From an uncultured Aurantimonas sp. (GTDB lineage Bacteria; Pseudomonadota; Alphaproteobacteria; Rhizobiales; Rhizobiaceae): a stretch of DNA of 64,000 nt. How positions within the stretch are numbered: position 1 is the stretch's first letter; each line of letters opens with the position of its first letter. The stretch covers positions 62,001 through 126,000 of the forward strand of contig CANKZU010000007.1 of assembly GCA_947488615.1 (NCBI GenBank), written 5' to 3'. This document shows positions 49,071 through 58,204 of this stretch, piece by piece. The notes beneath the pieces are model-generated. The model was not told where the DNA came from. It did no database searches and saw only the letters and a list, made by a program, of their open reading frames with translations. Position numbers and translations under genes: made by a program.

Positions 49071-49726
49071 TCGCGCTGTTCCGCCGCGACTTGGCGCTGG
49101 CCTTTTCCGGCGGCGGCGGAGCGATGACCGGCGTAATCTTTTTCCTCGCCGTGGTCGCGACGATCCCGTTCGGCATTGGTCCCGACCTCAATCTTCTGTC
49201 GCGCATCGGGCCGGCGATTCTGTGGATCGGGGCGTTATTGTCGGCGCTGCTCACCCTCGACCGGCTGTTCCAAGCGGACCGCGAGGACGGCACGCTCGAC
49301 CTCCTGATTGCCGGCCCGACGCCGCTTCCGCTGGTCGTCCTTGCCAAATGCCTGGCGCTCTGGGTCGCCTCCAGCTTGCCGCTGGTCCTCGCCGCGCCGG
49401 TTCTCGGCCTCTTCCTCGCACTCGATCCCGTGGCGATCGGGGCGGTCATGGCGACGCTTCTCGCCGGCACGCCGGCGATCACCTTCATCGGCGCCGTCGG
49501 GGCCGCCGTCGCCGTCGCGCTGCCGCGCGGCGGGTTGCTGGTCTCGGTCCTCGTCTTGCCGCTGGCGATCCCGGTACTGATCTTCGGCGTCTCGGCGACC
49601 TACGGCGCGGTCAACGATCCCGATCCGTTTTTGCCGCCTTTCCTCATTCTCGTCGCCTTGACGTTGTTCTTCGGAGCGCTGGGTCCGATTGCGGCGGGTG
49701 CGGCGTTGAAAACCAGCGCGGATTGA
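49067..49726 (+). CDS. ccmB: Heme exporter membrane subunit CcmB
   Basis: The 219-residue protein has six membrane helices and the CcmB opening MIALFRRDLALAFSGGG, with LFQADREDGTLDLLIAGP near residue 66. It is the permease partner of CcmA. The genes overlap, and ccmC starts 85 bp later. Confidence 0.95.
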   Translation: MIALFRRDLALAFSGGGGAMTGVIFFLAVVATIPFGIGPDLNLLSRIGPAILWIGALLSALLTLDRLFQADREDGTLDLLIAGPTPLPLVVLAKCLALWVASSLPLVLAAPVLGLFLALDPVAIGAVMATLLAGTPAITFIGAVGAAVAVALPRGGLLVSVLVLPLAIPVLIFGVSATYGAVNDPDPFLPPFLILVALTLFFGALGPIAAGAALKTSAD

Positions 49727-49811
49727 GAGCGGGCGGGCCAAGCCACGGCTTCGGCGCCGATCATGCGATTGTCTATTTGCCGCTCACCTTGGGAGCTTCT
49801 AGAGTGATGCC

Positions 49812-50570
49812 ATGACCGACCTTGCCGCCGCCAAGCCGTCGCGCTTCACGATCCTCGCCAACCCGACCCGCTTCCTGGCGTTGTCGGGCAAGGTGCAGCC
49901 TTGGCTTTACGCGCTGGCCCTGCTGGCGCTCGCCGTGGGATTGTTCCTCGGCTTCACCGCGCCGCCGGACTATCAACAGGGCGCGACCGTGCAGATCATG
50001 TTCATTCATGTGCCCTTCGCCTGGATCGCGATGATGGCCTGGACGGTGATGAGCGTGTCGGCCCTCGGGACCCTGGTCTGGCGCCATCCGCTGGCCGACG
50101 TGGCGGTGAAGGCAGCCGCGCCGATCGGCGCCGTGTTCACGGCGCTGGCGCTGATCACCGGCTCGATCTGGGGTCGGCCGATGTGGGGCACCTGGTGGGT
50201 CTGGGACGCCCGGCTGACCTCGGTGTTCATCCTGTTCCTGATGTATCTGGGGCTGATCGCGCTGACCCGGGCGCTGGACGATCCGGGCAAAAGCGCCAAG
50301 GCGGCGGCGATCCTCGTCCTCGTCGGCTTCGTCAACATTCCGATCATCAAGTTTTCGGTCGATTGGTGGAACACGCTGCACCAGCCGGCGAGCGTGCTGC
50401 GCCCCGATGGCCCGGCGATGCCGGCGGTGTTTTTGACGCCGCTGCTGATCTCGGCGATCGGCTTTACGCTGCTGTTCTTCGCCCTGCATCTGACGGCGAT
50501 GCGCACCGAGGTTCTGCGCCGCCGCGTCGCGGCGCTGTCGCGGCTCGCTGCCCGCAACGCCGAGGCCTGA
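49812..50570 (+). CDS. ccmC: Heme handling protein CcmC
   Basis: The 252-residue protein has six helices and the tryptophan-rich heme motif WGTWWVWDARLT (125-136). The conserved periplasmic His residues are present in MFIHVPFAW and SVDWWNTLHQPAS. CcmC loads heme onto CcmE. ccmE itself and ccmF/H are not in this window, as is usual for this order where they sit in a separate cyc cluster. Confidence 0.96.
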   Translation: MTDLAAAKPSRFTILANPTRFLALSGKVQPWLYALALLALAVGLFLGFTAPPDYQQGATVQIMFIHVPFAWIAMMAWTVMSVSALGTLVWRHPLADVAVKAAAPIGAVFTALALITGSIWGRPMWGTWWVWDARLTSVFILFLMYLGLIALTRALDDPGKSAKAAAILVLVGFVNIPIIKFSVDWWNTLHQPASVLRPDGPAMPAVFLTPLLISAIGFTLLFFALHLTAMRTEVLRRRVAALSRLAARNAEA

Positions 50571-50579
50571 GGACACGTC

Positions 50580-50768
50580 ATGAATTATTTCGGCTTTATC
50601 GCATCGGCCTATGGGGTCTCGGCGCTGGCTCTGGTCGGGCTGGCATTGTGGGTTTTCCTTGACGCTAAGGCGCAGCGGCGCTCCCTGAAGGCGCTCGAGG
50701 CGAGGGGCGTTCGCCGACGGTCCGCCGGTCGCCGCGCGGCCCCGGAGACGACAGGGACGGCACAATGA
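50580..50768 (+). CDS. ccmD: Heme exporter small subunit CcmD
   Basis: The 62-residue protein has one membrane helix (FGFIASAYGVSALALVGLAL) and a basic tail, the CcmD layout. It stabilises CcmABC with CcmE. It overlaps ccmG by 4 bp. Confidence 0.9.
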   Translation: MNYFGFIASAYGVSALALVGLALWVFLDAKAQRRSLKALEARGVRRRSAGRRAAPETTGTAQ

Positions 50769-51442
50769 CCGAGGAGCCGACCGAGACGACGATCCCGACC
50801 GCGCCAGCGCCGGTTGACGGCGAGACGTCGCCCTCCCGTCCCGCCAAGCCGCGGCGCAACTGGCTGGTCCTCCTGCCGCTGCTGCTGTTCGGCGGGCTCG
50901 CGTCGATCTTCCTCTATCAGCTGCTTTCGGGAGAGAACGCCCAGATTATCCCGTCGGTGCTGATCGGCAAGACCGCCCCGGAGACCACGCTGCCGCCGCT
51001 GGAAGGGCTTCTGGGAGAGGACGGACAACCGATGCCGGGTCTCGACCTGACGGGGTTCGGCGATGGCCGGCCCGTCGTCGTCAACGTCTTCGCCTCCTGG
51101 TGCGTGCCCTGCCGCGTCGAGCATCCCTTGTTGATGGACCTCGCCGAGGACGATCGCTTCCGGATGGTCGGGATCAACTACAAGGACAAGCCGGAGAACG
51201 CGCTCGAATTCCTGGAATCGCTCGGCAATCCCTATGACGCGGTCGGCGTCGATCCGAAGGGCACGGCGACGATCGACTGGGGCGTCTACGGCATCCCGGA
51301 AACCTTTCTGGTCACCCCTGACGGCGAGATCGTCTACAAGCAGACGGGGCCGTTCTCGCCCGAGCTCATCGAGACCGGGCTGATGCCGGCGATCGAAGCG
51401 GTGTTGGCGCGAAAGCCGGCCGAGAAGGCGCCGACGAGCTGA
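50765..51442 (+). CDS. ccmG: Thiol:disulfide interchange protein CcmG/DsbE
   Basis: The 225-residue protein has an unusually long ~30-residue Pro-rich cytoplasmic N-terminus, one membrane helix (~33-52), and a periplasmic thioredoxin domain with Cys113/Cys116 (SWCVPCR). The cis-Pro is in YGIPETFLV. It reduces apocytochrome c cysteines before heme attachment. Confidence 0.95.
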   Translation: MTEEPTETTIPTAPAPVDGETSPSRPAKPRRNWLVLLPLLLFGGLASIFLYQLLSGENAQIIPSVLIGKTAPETTLPPLEGLLGEDGQPMPGLDLTGFGDGRPVVVNVFASWCVPCRVEHPLLMDLAEDDRFRMVGINYKDKPENALEFLESLGNPYDAVGVDPKGTATIDWGVYGIPETFLVTPDGEIVYKQTGPFSPELIETGLMPAIEAVLARKPAEKAPTS

Positions 51443-51495
51443 CACCCCTCATGCGGTTACCGTCGGCCGTGTGTATCTGCCGGACCAACTGCCCT

Positions 51496-52059
51496 ATGAC
51501 CGAGCCTTCCTTCTCCCTCCGCGCGCCCGAAGACGACGCCTTGCCGCGCAGGATCTGCGACAATTGCGGTTTCGTCGCCTACGAAAACCCCAAGATCGTC
51601 GTCGGCTCGGTGGTCCGCCACGATGGCAAGATCCTGCTCTGCAAACGGGCGATCGAGCCGCGCAAGGGCTTTTGGACGATCCCGGCGGGGTATCTGGAAC
51701 TGAACGAGACGCCCGAGGACGGCGCCCGCCGCGAGGCGCGGGAGGAAGCCGAGGCGGCGCTCACGATCGAGCGGCTGCTGGCCGTCTACGCCGTGCCGCG
51801 GATCAGCCAGGTGCAGCTCATCTACCGGGCGCGGCTTGCGGAGACGACCATTGCGGCGGGACCGGAAAGCCAGACCGTGGATCTGTTCGCCTTCGATGCC
51901 ATTCCGTGGGACGAACTGGCGTTTCCCTCGGTCCACTGGGCACTCAACCACGATCGCGAGGCGGAAGCGGGTGCGCCGCCGGTGCCGTTCGGCAATCCCG
52001 ACGGCGCAACGGGCAATGTCATGCCCGATGGGCAGACGTTAAAGATCGGCGAGTTCTGA
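51496..52059 (+). CDS. Nudix hydrolase
   Basis: The 187-residue protein starts at ATG 51496. It has a short CDNC segment (21-24), then the complete Nudix box GYLELNETPEDGARREAREEA (positions 65-85; residues Gly65, Glu71, Arg79, Glu80, Glu83 and Glu84). It cleaves nucleoside diphosphate derivatives, with NADH- or ADP-sugar-like substrates possible. It follows ccmG on the same strand. Confidence 0.92.
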   Translation: MTEPSFSLRAPEDDALPRRICDNCGFVAYENPKIVVGSVVRHDGKILLCKRAIEPRKGFWTIPAGYLELNETPEDGARREAREEAEAALTIERLLAVYAVPRISQVQLIYRARLAETTIAAGPESQTVDLFAFDAIPWDELAFPSVHWALNHDREAEAGAPPVPFGNPDGATGNVMPDGQTLKIGEF

Positions 52060-52080
52060 CGGCGAGCCTTTGGCCCGGCG

Positions 52081-52752
52081 TCACTTCTTCGCGGTCACGT
52101 GCTCCTTGACCAGTGGCTCCGTGGCGTGACGCTTGATCAGCGGAAACTGCGTCATCATGAAAAGGATGGTGATCGGCATCGTGCCCCAAACCTTGAAGGC
52201 CACCCAGAAATCCGTCGAGAACGAACGCCAAATGACCTCGTTGAGGATGGCGAGGAAGACGAAGAACAGGCCCCAGCGAAAGGTCAGCTTGCGCCAGCCC
52301 TCGGCATCGAGCTTGAAGGCCTGGTCGAAAACGTAGCCGAGCAGCGACTTGCCGAAGACGAGCCCGCCGAGGAGAACGGCGGCGAAGAGGCCGTTGACGA
52401 TGGTCGGCTTCATCTTGATGAAGGTCTCGTCCTGCAGCCACAGGGTCAGCGTGCCGAAGACCAGCACGACCGCGCCGGAGACCAGCGGCATGATCGGCAA
52501 TGTCCGGGTGATCGCCCAGGAAACGCTCAGCGAGATGGCCATCGCCGCCATGAACAGCGCGGTGGCGACGAACAGCGGGCCACCCAGTTCCTGCAGCGCC
52601 GGAAAGGCGCTGGCGATCTGTTCGCCGCGCGCATTGGCGAAGAAGAAGACCAGCAGCGGCCCGAGCTCCAGAACGAATTTCAGGAGCGGGTTCATCTCCT
52701 TGCGATCCGGAGAATTGGGCTCTTCTTCGATGATGTGGTCGGTCATGGGCAC
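52081..52752 (-). CDS. yciB: Inner-membrane septation protein YciB (IspZ)
   Basis: The 223-residue protein has five or six hydrophobic helices and the YciB features [40 protein letters not shown] and [19 protein letters not shown]. It supports envelope synthesis and septation. It lies downstream of ftsY on the same strand, its usual neighbour here. Confidence 0.95.
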   Translation of the reverse strand: MPMTDHIIEEEPNSPDRKEMNPLLKFVLELGPLLVFFFANARGEQIASAFPALQELGGPLFVATALFMAAMAISLSVSWAITRTLPIMPLVSGAVVLVFGTLTLWLQDETFIKMKPTIVNGLFAAVLLGGLVFGKSLLGYVFDQAFKLDAEGWRKLTFRWGLFFVFLAILNEVIWRSFSTDFWVAFKVWGTMPITILFMMTQFPLIKRHATEPLVKEHVTAKK

Positions 52753-52851
52753 TCCGTGTTCGCCCTCATATCGGTCGGGATCGCGGCAAATGATAGGCTA
52801 CCCGGCCGCGATCTGCGAAATCTTGTCGATCTTTCATGCGGGTTGGCGCTA

Positions 52852-54546
52852 TCACGGCGCCGTCGGCGCGGTCCCCGCGATGGCGCTGGCGAAATCCTTG
52901 GCCTTGAACGGTTCGAGATCGTCGATGCCCTCGCCGACGCCGACGAAATAGACCGGCAGCTTGTGCTTGGCGGCAATGGCGACGAGGATGCCGCCGCGCG
53001 CCGTGCCGTCGAGCTTGGTCATCACCAGCCCGTTGACGCCGGCGACATTGCGGAAGATCTCGACCTGGTTGAGGGCGTTCTGGCCGGTGGTCGCGTCGAG
53101 GGTCAACAGCACGGTGTGCGGCGCGTCGGGCTCACGCTTGCCGAGGACGCGGATGATCTTTTCCAGTTCCGCCATCAGCTCGGTCTTGTTCTGCAGCCGC
53201 CCCGCCGTATCGATGATCAGGACGTCGGAATCGTTCTCGACCGCCCTGTCATAGGCCTCGAAGGCCAGACCTGCCGCGTCGGCGCCTATCTGCTTGGCGA
53301 CGACCTCGGAGCCGGTGCGTTCGCCCCAGATCTTCAACTGCTCGACGGCCGCCGCCCGGAACGTGTCGCCGGCGCACAGCGTCACCTTGAGCCCGGCGCG
53401 GGAAAGTTTCGCCGTGAGCTTGCCGATCGTCGTGGTCTTGCCGGTGCCGTTGACGCCGACCACGAGAATGACGTGCGGCTTCTTTTCCAGATCGAGTTCC
53501 AGCGGCATCGCCACCGGCGCCAGCGTTTTCTCGATTTCGTCGGCAAGGATCGAGCGGACTTCCTGACTGGCGATCTCGCGGCCGAAGCGGCCTTCCGACA
53601 AGCGGTCGGTGATGCGCAGCGCCGTCTCGACGCCGAGATCGGCCTGGATCAGCACGTCCTCGAAATCCTGCAGCGTGTCCTCGTCGAGGCGGCGCTTGGT
53701 GAAGATCGAGCCGATCGAACCGGAGAGCTGGTTGGACGAGCGCGACAGCCCCTGGCGCAGCCGTTGCAGCCAGGGCGCCGGCGCTTCCGGTGCCGGGGCA
53801 GCCGGCGCTGCCTGATCGCGCAGCCGGAAGCCGGCGTCGGGATCCACCGGCGGGCGGGCGATCGCGGGCTGCGATTCCGGTACGGGAAGCGGCGCGTCCG
53901 GGCCGGCTTCGGGCGCCCCGTCGAAAGCCGGATCGATCCGCTCCGCCATTGGAAGCTCTTCTTCCGGAGGCAAATCTTCGTCGAGCCAGGAAAAATCCGC
54001 CTCCTCGACGGGCAGGTCGTCGCCATGCCCGTCGAGATGATCGGCTTCGGAGGCCGGCCCGACCACGGGGGCCGCCGCGTCGGCGGCCTCGGAGGTTTCC
54101 CGCCGTTCGCCCTCGACGGGCGGCGGTGTCTCGTCTTCGGGGGGAATCGGCTGTTCCAGAAACGAGAAGTCGGGGCTCTCCGCTGTCGCTTCCTCCGGCT
54201 CGATCGGATCGGGCGCCTCCAGCCAGGAGAAATCCGTCTCTCCTTCCGGGTCATTCGACTGGGCCGGATGCCCGTCCGGCCGATCGGCGGCCGGCTCCTC
54301 CGGGTGGACATCCGCGGCCTCGGCAAGTGGGGTGATGCCGCCGCCATTGCCGACGAACGCGCCAGCCTCGGCATCGGCGACGGAACTGGCCGCCGCCTGC
54401 GGCCGCACATCCGGGTCCGGCGCTTCGGGGCGCCCGAGTTCGGTGTCGGACGGACGCGGCAGCGAGCCGTGTTCGGTCGCGCGCTCGTCCTCGCGGTCGG
54501 TGCCGAAGGAAAAGATGCGCCGGAAGAAGCCTTTTTGTTCAGCCAT
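52852..54546 (-). CDS. ftsY: SRP receptor FtsY with long repeat-bearing acidic N-terminus
   Basis: The 564-residue protein has a ~255-residue acidic N-terminal A domain and a standard NG GTPase (from ~258). The P-loop is GVNGTGKT at 364-371, then DTFRAAAVEQL and MTKLDGTARGG. The A domain carries three copies of a DFSWLE-like motif (105-110, 126-131, 184-189), each followed by Pro/Glu stretches. FtsY docks the SRP-ribosome complex (Ffh, at 59702) at the membrane. The opening MAEQKGFFRRIF is a membrane-binding amphipathic helix. Confidence 0.96.
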   Translation of the reverse strand: MAEQKGFFRRIFSFGTDREDERATEHGSLPRPSDTELGRPEAPDPDVRPQAAASSVADAEAGAFVGNGGGITPLAEAADVHPEEPAADRPDGHPAQSNDPEGETDFSWLEAPDPIEPEEATAESPDFSFLEQPIPPEDETPPPVEGERRETSEAADAAAPVVGPASEADHLDGHGDDLPVEEADFSWLDEDLPPEEELPMAERIDPAFDGAPEAGPDAPLPVPESQPAIARPPVDPDAGFRLRDQAAPAAPAPEAPAPWLQRLRQGLSRSSNQLSGSIGSIFTKRRLDEDTLQDFEDVLIQADLGVETALRITDRLSEGRFGREIASQEVRSILADEIEKTLAPVAMPLELDLEKKPHVILVVGVNGTGKTTTIGKLTAKLSRAGLKVTLCAGDTFRAAAVEQLKIWGERTGSEVVAKQIGADAAGLAFEAYDRAVENDSDVLIIDTAGRLQNKTELMAELEKIIRVLGKREPDAPHTVLLTLDATTGQNALNQVEIFRNVAGVNGLVMTKLDGTARGGILVAIAAKHKLPVYFVGVGEGIDDLEPFKAKDFASAIAGTAPTAP

Positions 54547-54554
54547 GGATCGGA

Positions 54555-55865
54555 TCAGTTCTCTTCAAAAGCCGGTTCACGGTGGGCGTCACGGGGCTGG
54601 ACGGCCTGGGCGAAAAGCTGTCCGTGGCGTTGCCAGGCGATCGTCGCGTCGATGATCTCGCCGGCAAGCCCCGTATCGATGCGGCACAGGGTAAAATCCT
54701 CGCAGCGGCCGACGCCGTCCCGCTCGACGAGCACGCTCTGCGCCGTGCCGACCAGCCGGGCCAGATGCGCGGCATGGGCTGCTTCGCCCGCCTCGCGCAG
54801 CCGCGTCGCGCGTTTCTTGACGATCGGACGCGGCAATTGCGGCATGCGCGCCGCCGGTGTGCCCTCGCGCGGCGAGAACGGGAAGACGTGGAGGTGGATC
54901 AATCCACACTCCTCGACCAGTTTCAGCGAGTTCTCGAACATGGCGTCGGTCTCGGTCGGAAAACCCGCGATGATATCGGCGCCATAGACGATATCCGGCC
55001 GCGCCGCCCGCATGTCGGCGCAGAAACGGATCGCATCGTCGCGGGAATGCCGGCGCTTCATCCGTTTCAGGATCATGTTGTCGCCGGCCTGCAGCGACAG
55101 GTGGAGATGCGGCATCAGCCGCTTTTCCGAGCCGATCGCCTCGATCAGCGCCGGGTCGGCCTCGATGGAATCGATTGAGGACAGCCGCAGGCGCTTCAGG
55201 TCCGGCACATGACGCAGGATCGCCTGGACGAGGTTGCCGAGCCTTGGCTGGCCGGGCAGATCGGCGCCCCAACTGGTCATGTCGACGCCCGATAGGACGA
55301 TCTCGTTGTAGCCACCGGCGATGAGGCGCTTCACCTGATCGACGGCCGCGCCCATCGGCACCGAACGCGAATTGCCGCGTCCGAAGGGGATGATGCAGAA
55401 GGTGCAGCGGTGGTCGCAGCCATTCTGGACCTGGACGATGGCGCGCGCGCGGCCCTCGATCGCGTCGACCATGTGGCCGGCGGTCTCGGTGACGCTCATG
55501 ATGTCGTTGACGCGGATCTTCTCTTCCGTCGCCACTCCGAAATCCGGAAGAGCGCGATAGGACGCGGCGGCAAGCTTGTCGTCATTGCCGATCACCGCGT
55601 CGACTTCGCTCATTTCGGCGAAACGGCCGGGTTCGGTCTGTGCCGCGCAGCCGGTGACGACGATGCGAGCGTGCGGGTTGTCGCGCCGGGCCCGGCGGAT
55701 TTGCTGGCGCGCCTGGCGCACCGCCTCGGCGGTGACGGCGCAGGTGTTGAAGACGATCGCGCCCGCGCCGTCCTCGCCGAGGCCGGCGGCCAGCGCCTCG
55801 CGCTTCATCACCTCGGCCTCGTAGGTGTTCAGCCGGCAGCCGAAGGAAACGACATCGACGCCCAT
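54555..55865 (-). CDS. mtaB: tRNA t6A37 methylthiotransferase MtaB
   Basis: The 436-residue protein starts at ATG 55865, overlapping the dapF stop (ATGA). The N-terminal UPF0004 domain has Cys10, Cys42 and Cys73; the radical-SAM cluster uses Cys150, Cys154 and Cys157 (CDHRCTFC). A C-terminal TRAM-like region ends at about 425. It converts t6A to ms2t6A at tRNA position 37. It lies in the dapF-mtaB-ftsY-yciB order typical of the group. Confidence 0.95.
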   Translation of the reverse strand: MGVDVVSFGCRLNTYEAEVMKREALAAGLGEDGAGAIVFNTCAVTAEAVRQARQQIRRARRDNPHARIVVTGCAAQTEPGRFAEMSEVDAVIGNDDKLAAASYRALPDFGVATEEKIRVNDIMSVTETAGHMVDAIEGRARAIVQVQNGCDHRCTFCIIPFGRGNSRSVPMGAAVDQVKRLIAGGYNEIVLSGVDMTSWGADLPGQPRLGNLVQAILRHVPDLKRLRLSSIDSIEADPALIEAIGSEKRLMPHLHLSLQAGDNMILKRMKRRHSRDDAIRFCADMRAARPDIVYGADIIAGFPTETDAMFENSLKLVEECGLIHLHVFPFSPREGTPAARMPQLPRPIVKKRATRLREAGEAAHAAHLARLVGTAQSVLVERDGVGRCEDFTLCRIDTGLAGEIIDATIAWQRHGQLFAQAVQPRDAHREPAFEEN

Positions 55866-56779
55866 CAGGCGGGTTCCACGGCGGTCTGGTCGTCGCGGAC
55901 ATAGGCGCCCGTCGCCGGGTCGAGGCGGCCCGACCATTCCCATGTCGCGGGGCCGGTCATGACGACATGGTCGTCGTCGCGCCATTCCAGCAGGAGATCG
56001 CCGCCCGGCACGGTGACGGTCACCGTCCGGCCGGTCCGCTGTGTCCGCGCGGCCGAGACGGCGGCGGCGCAGGCGGCCGAGCCGCAGGCGTTTGTCAGGC
56101 CGACGCCGCGCTCCCAGGTCCGCAGCGTCAATGCCTCCGGGCTGGTTACCCGGGCAATCGAGATGTTCGCTCGTTCCGGGAAGATCGGATGGTTTTCAAG
56201 GATCGGGCCGAAGCGGTCGAGATCGTAGCTCCACACGTCGCGGTCGACCCAGAAGATCGCATGGGGATTGCCCATGGAAACGGCCGAGGGTGAATGCAGC
56301 ACCGGCGCGTCGATCGGGCCGATCTGGAGTTCGATCGTGCGCGTATCGGCGAATTCCTCGGCCAGTGGAATCTCCTGCCAGGTCAAGCGGGGCTTGCCCA
56401 TGTCCACGGCGATCAGTCCGTCGGCCCGTTCCTTCGCGGTCAGGATGCCGGCGCGGGTCTCGAAGGTGAAGGCATGACGGCCGGTCTCGACGCCGAGCGC
56501 CTGGACGACGCACCGGGTGCCGTTGCCGCAGGCCTCGGCCTCGGAGCCATCGCGATTGATGATCCGCATATAGGCATCGGTGCCGGCCGTCTTGGCATCG
56601 TGGATCGCCATGATCTGGTCGAAGCGGGTCGCGGGATCGGCGGCGAGCGCACGCGCGCCATCGGCCGATATGCGGGCATTTGTGCCACGCAGATCGGCGA
56701 CGATGATCTCGTTGCCGAGTCCGTTCATCCGCGCGAAGGCGATGGCGGGCTCAACGGCGGTGCCGGCGCTCTCGGTCAT
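55865..56779 (-). CDS. dapF: Diaminopimelate epimerase
   Basis: The 304-residue protein starts at ATG 56779, near the [18 protein letters not shown] opening; the frame further up is not conserved. The two catalytic cysteines are Cys84 (ACGNGTRC) and Cys232 (NACGSAAC). It interconverts LL- and meso-diaminopimelate for lysine and peptidoglycan. Confidence 0.96.
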   Translation of the reverse strand: MTESAGTAVEPAIAFARMNGLGNEIIVADLRGTNARISADGARALAADPATRFDQIMAIHDAKTAGTDAYMRIINRDGSEAEACGNGTRCVVQALGVETGRHAFTFETRAGILTAKERADGLIAVDMGKPRLTWQEIPLAEEFADTRTIELQIGPIDAPVLHSPSAVSMGNPHAIFWVDRDVWSYDLDRFGPILENHPIFPERANISIARVTSPEALTLRTWERGVGLTNACGSAACAAAVSAARTQRTGRTVTVTVPGGDLLLEWRDDDHVVMTGPATWEWSGRLDPATGAYVRDDQTAVEPA

Positions 56780-56817
56780 GGCGGCTATATGGCCGATCAT
56801 GGTGGCAAATGAAAGGA

Positions 56818-56842
56818 GGCCGCGAGAGTATCCCTCGCGGCC
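56818..56842. repeat. Inverted repeat upstream of dapF
   Basis: GGCCGCGAG (56818-56826) pairs with CTCGCGGCC (56834-56842) around a 7-base loop. It lies in the 182-bp gap upstream of the dapF start and downstream of the hypothetical gene. On the minus strand it is followed by TCCTTTCATTT, so it is probably a terminator for the upstream minus-strand gene. Confidence 0.45.
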
Positions 56843-56961
56843 GAAGGCGGAAGGCCACCTCGTGCCGAAGACGGTCAATAGGACGTGACGGAGAATGGCT
56901 ATCCGCCATCACGCCCTGTTCGGCCCCACGCGTTGCGCGCCGAGAACCGACCGCTTCTCCC

Positions 56962-57315
56962 TTAGTTGGCCGGAGCGGGCTCGGTGGCCGGAGCCGGTTC
57001 GGTCGCAGCGGGGGCTTCCGGCGCCGTTGTCTCGGCCGGAGCTTCCGGAGCGGCGGCCGGTGCCTCGACATTCACGTCGGGCGCATCGACTGTGACATTG
57101 GTTTCGCCACCGCTGCTTCCGCCGCCGCCGCTGAGCATGTCGCCGCCGAACAGGAAGAAGGCGCCGACGAGCAGAACGAGAACGAGCACAACAGCGATAA
57201 TCATGCCGTTGCCGCCGCCATCACCGCCACCGCGGTCGTTGTTGACGATGACGGTCCGGTCTTCGCGGGGCGGAACCCGGTCGGCCGGGGGAGGCGTGTC
57301 GTGAGGGTCGGACAT
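56962..57315 (-). CDS. Small membrane protein with acidic Ala/Pro/Glu tail
   Basis: The 117-residue product has a charged N-terminus, a single membrane helix at ~36-58 (GMIIAVVLVLVLLVGAFFLF), a Gly-rich linker, and a ~50-residue tail of Ala, Pro and Glu repeats. I do not recognise a named family. It may be an envelope-spanning or anchoring protein. It lies upstream of dapF and 98 bp downstream of the SH3 gene on the same strand. Confidence 0.65.
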   Translation of the reverse strand: MSDPHDTPPPADRVPPREDRTVIVNNDRGGGDGGGNGMIIAVVLVLVLLVGAFFLFGGDMLSGGGGSSGGETNVTVDAPDVNVEAPAAAPEAPAETTAPEAPAATEPAPATEPAPAN

Positions 57316-57367
57316 GGCTTGTACGTTCCTTTTGAAATTCCGGCGGCATCGCGAACCGGACGGGGGA

Positions 57368-57396
57368 GGAGCGCCGGCTTTGCTTTCCGGCGCTCC
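57368..57396. repeat. Inverted repeat downstream of the SH3-domain gene
   Basis: Ten-base arms GGAGCGCCGG (57368-57377) and CCGGCGCTCC (57387-57396) flank a 9-base loop, 18 bp past the SH3 gene stop. There is no T run on the minus strand; it may serve as a terminator or mRNA-protecting hairpin. Confidence 0.5.
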
Positions 57397-57413
57397 CGTA
57401 TACGCAGGTGCCG

Positions 57414-58073
57414 TCAGCGGACGACGTAGACGACCTTGCGCGTCTTTGCTTCGACGAGCACTGGCTGTCCGTTTACATAGACGTAGCTGTACTCGTAATC
57501 CGGAACTTCCCGAAGTTCCACGGTCTCCGGAAGGCTGGCGCCCACGACGGCCTCGCCCTCGAGATAGACGGGATCGACCTGGTTCGAGCGGACGTAGGAG
57601 ACGGCGGCCTCGGGAGGATCGATGACCGCGCCTGCCGCAAGACCCGCGGCACCGCCGATTGCGGCACCGATCGGGCCGGCCACGATGGCGCCGGCGACGG
57701 CTCCGGTGGTCGCGCCGGCGAGCTCGCCGCCGCCATCGTTTTCATAGGTGGTGACCGGAACGGCAAGTTCCTGCCGGCGGGTCGTGACGACGACCTGCTC
57801 ACCCGACATGTCGGCGGTCAGATAGTCCGAGTAAGCCCAGCCTTCCTTGCCGTCGACGCTCACCTTGCACCAGGATCCGCTTTCGATGCAGCCCTCGACC
57901 GTGGCGCTGCCTTCATTCGCAATCATACCGACGATCTCGTAGTTCGGTCCGGGACCTGCGCGGACATTGAGATCGGTCGTCGCCTTCACGGCTGTCTGTG
58001 CGAAGGCGGGCATGGCCAGCGCAACAAGAGCAGTCGTCGTGCCGATTGCAAGAACAGTGCGAAATTCCATCAA
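57414..58073 (-). CDS. Exported bacterial SH3 plus DUF1236 protein
   Basis: The 219-residue protein has a signal peptide (to AMPAFAQ), then an SH3_3 domain (TDLNVRAGPGPNYEIVGMIA, then SWCKVSVDGKEGWAYSDYL). A Gly/Ala-rich hydrophobic stretch follows at ~118-152, which may span the membrane. The C-terminal DUF1236 repeat region is VSYVRSNQVDPVYLEGE and VPDYEYSYVYVNGQPVLV. It acts in the periplasm, perhaps binding peptidoglycan. Confidence 0.88.
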   Translation of the reverse strand: MMEFRTVLAIGTTTALVALAMPAFAQTAVKATTDLNVRAGPGPNYEIVGMIANEGSATVEGCIESGSWCKVSVDGKEGWAYSDYLTADMSGEQVVVTTRRQELAVPVTTYENDGGGELAGATTGAVAGAIVAGPIGAAIGGAAGLAAGAVIDPPEAAVSYVRSNQVDPVYLEGEAVVGASLPETVELREVPDYEYSYVYVNGQPVLVEAKTRKVVYVVR

Positions 58074-58204
58074 ATTAATCCTGACTAAAAGAGCCCTTCG
58101 CTCGTCAGAATGTCGCAGGTCGATAATTGTTCCTGATCAACAGCTGCACTGTGCAACGATTTCTCGCTCGCTCAGCAATGATGGCCGAGGATCGCGGGGG
58201 CAGA

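Noticed and set aside
52099..54987. 962-residue plus-strand frame across yciB and ftsY
   Set aside because: Antisense shadow with charged low-complexity content only.
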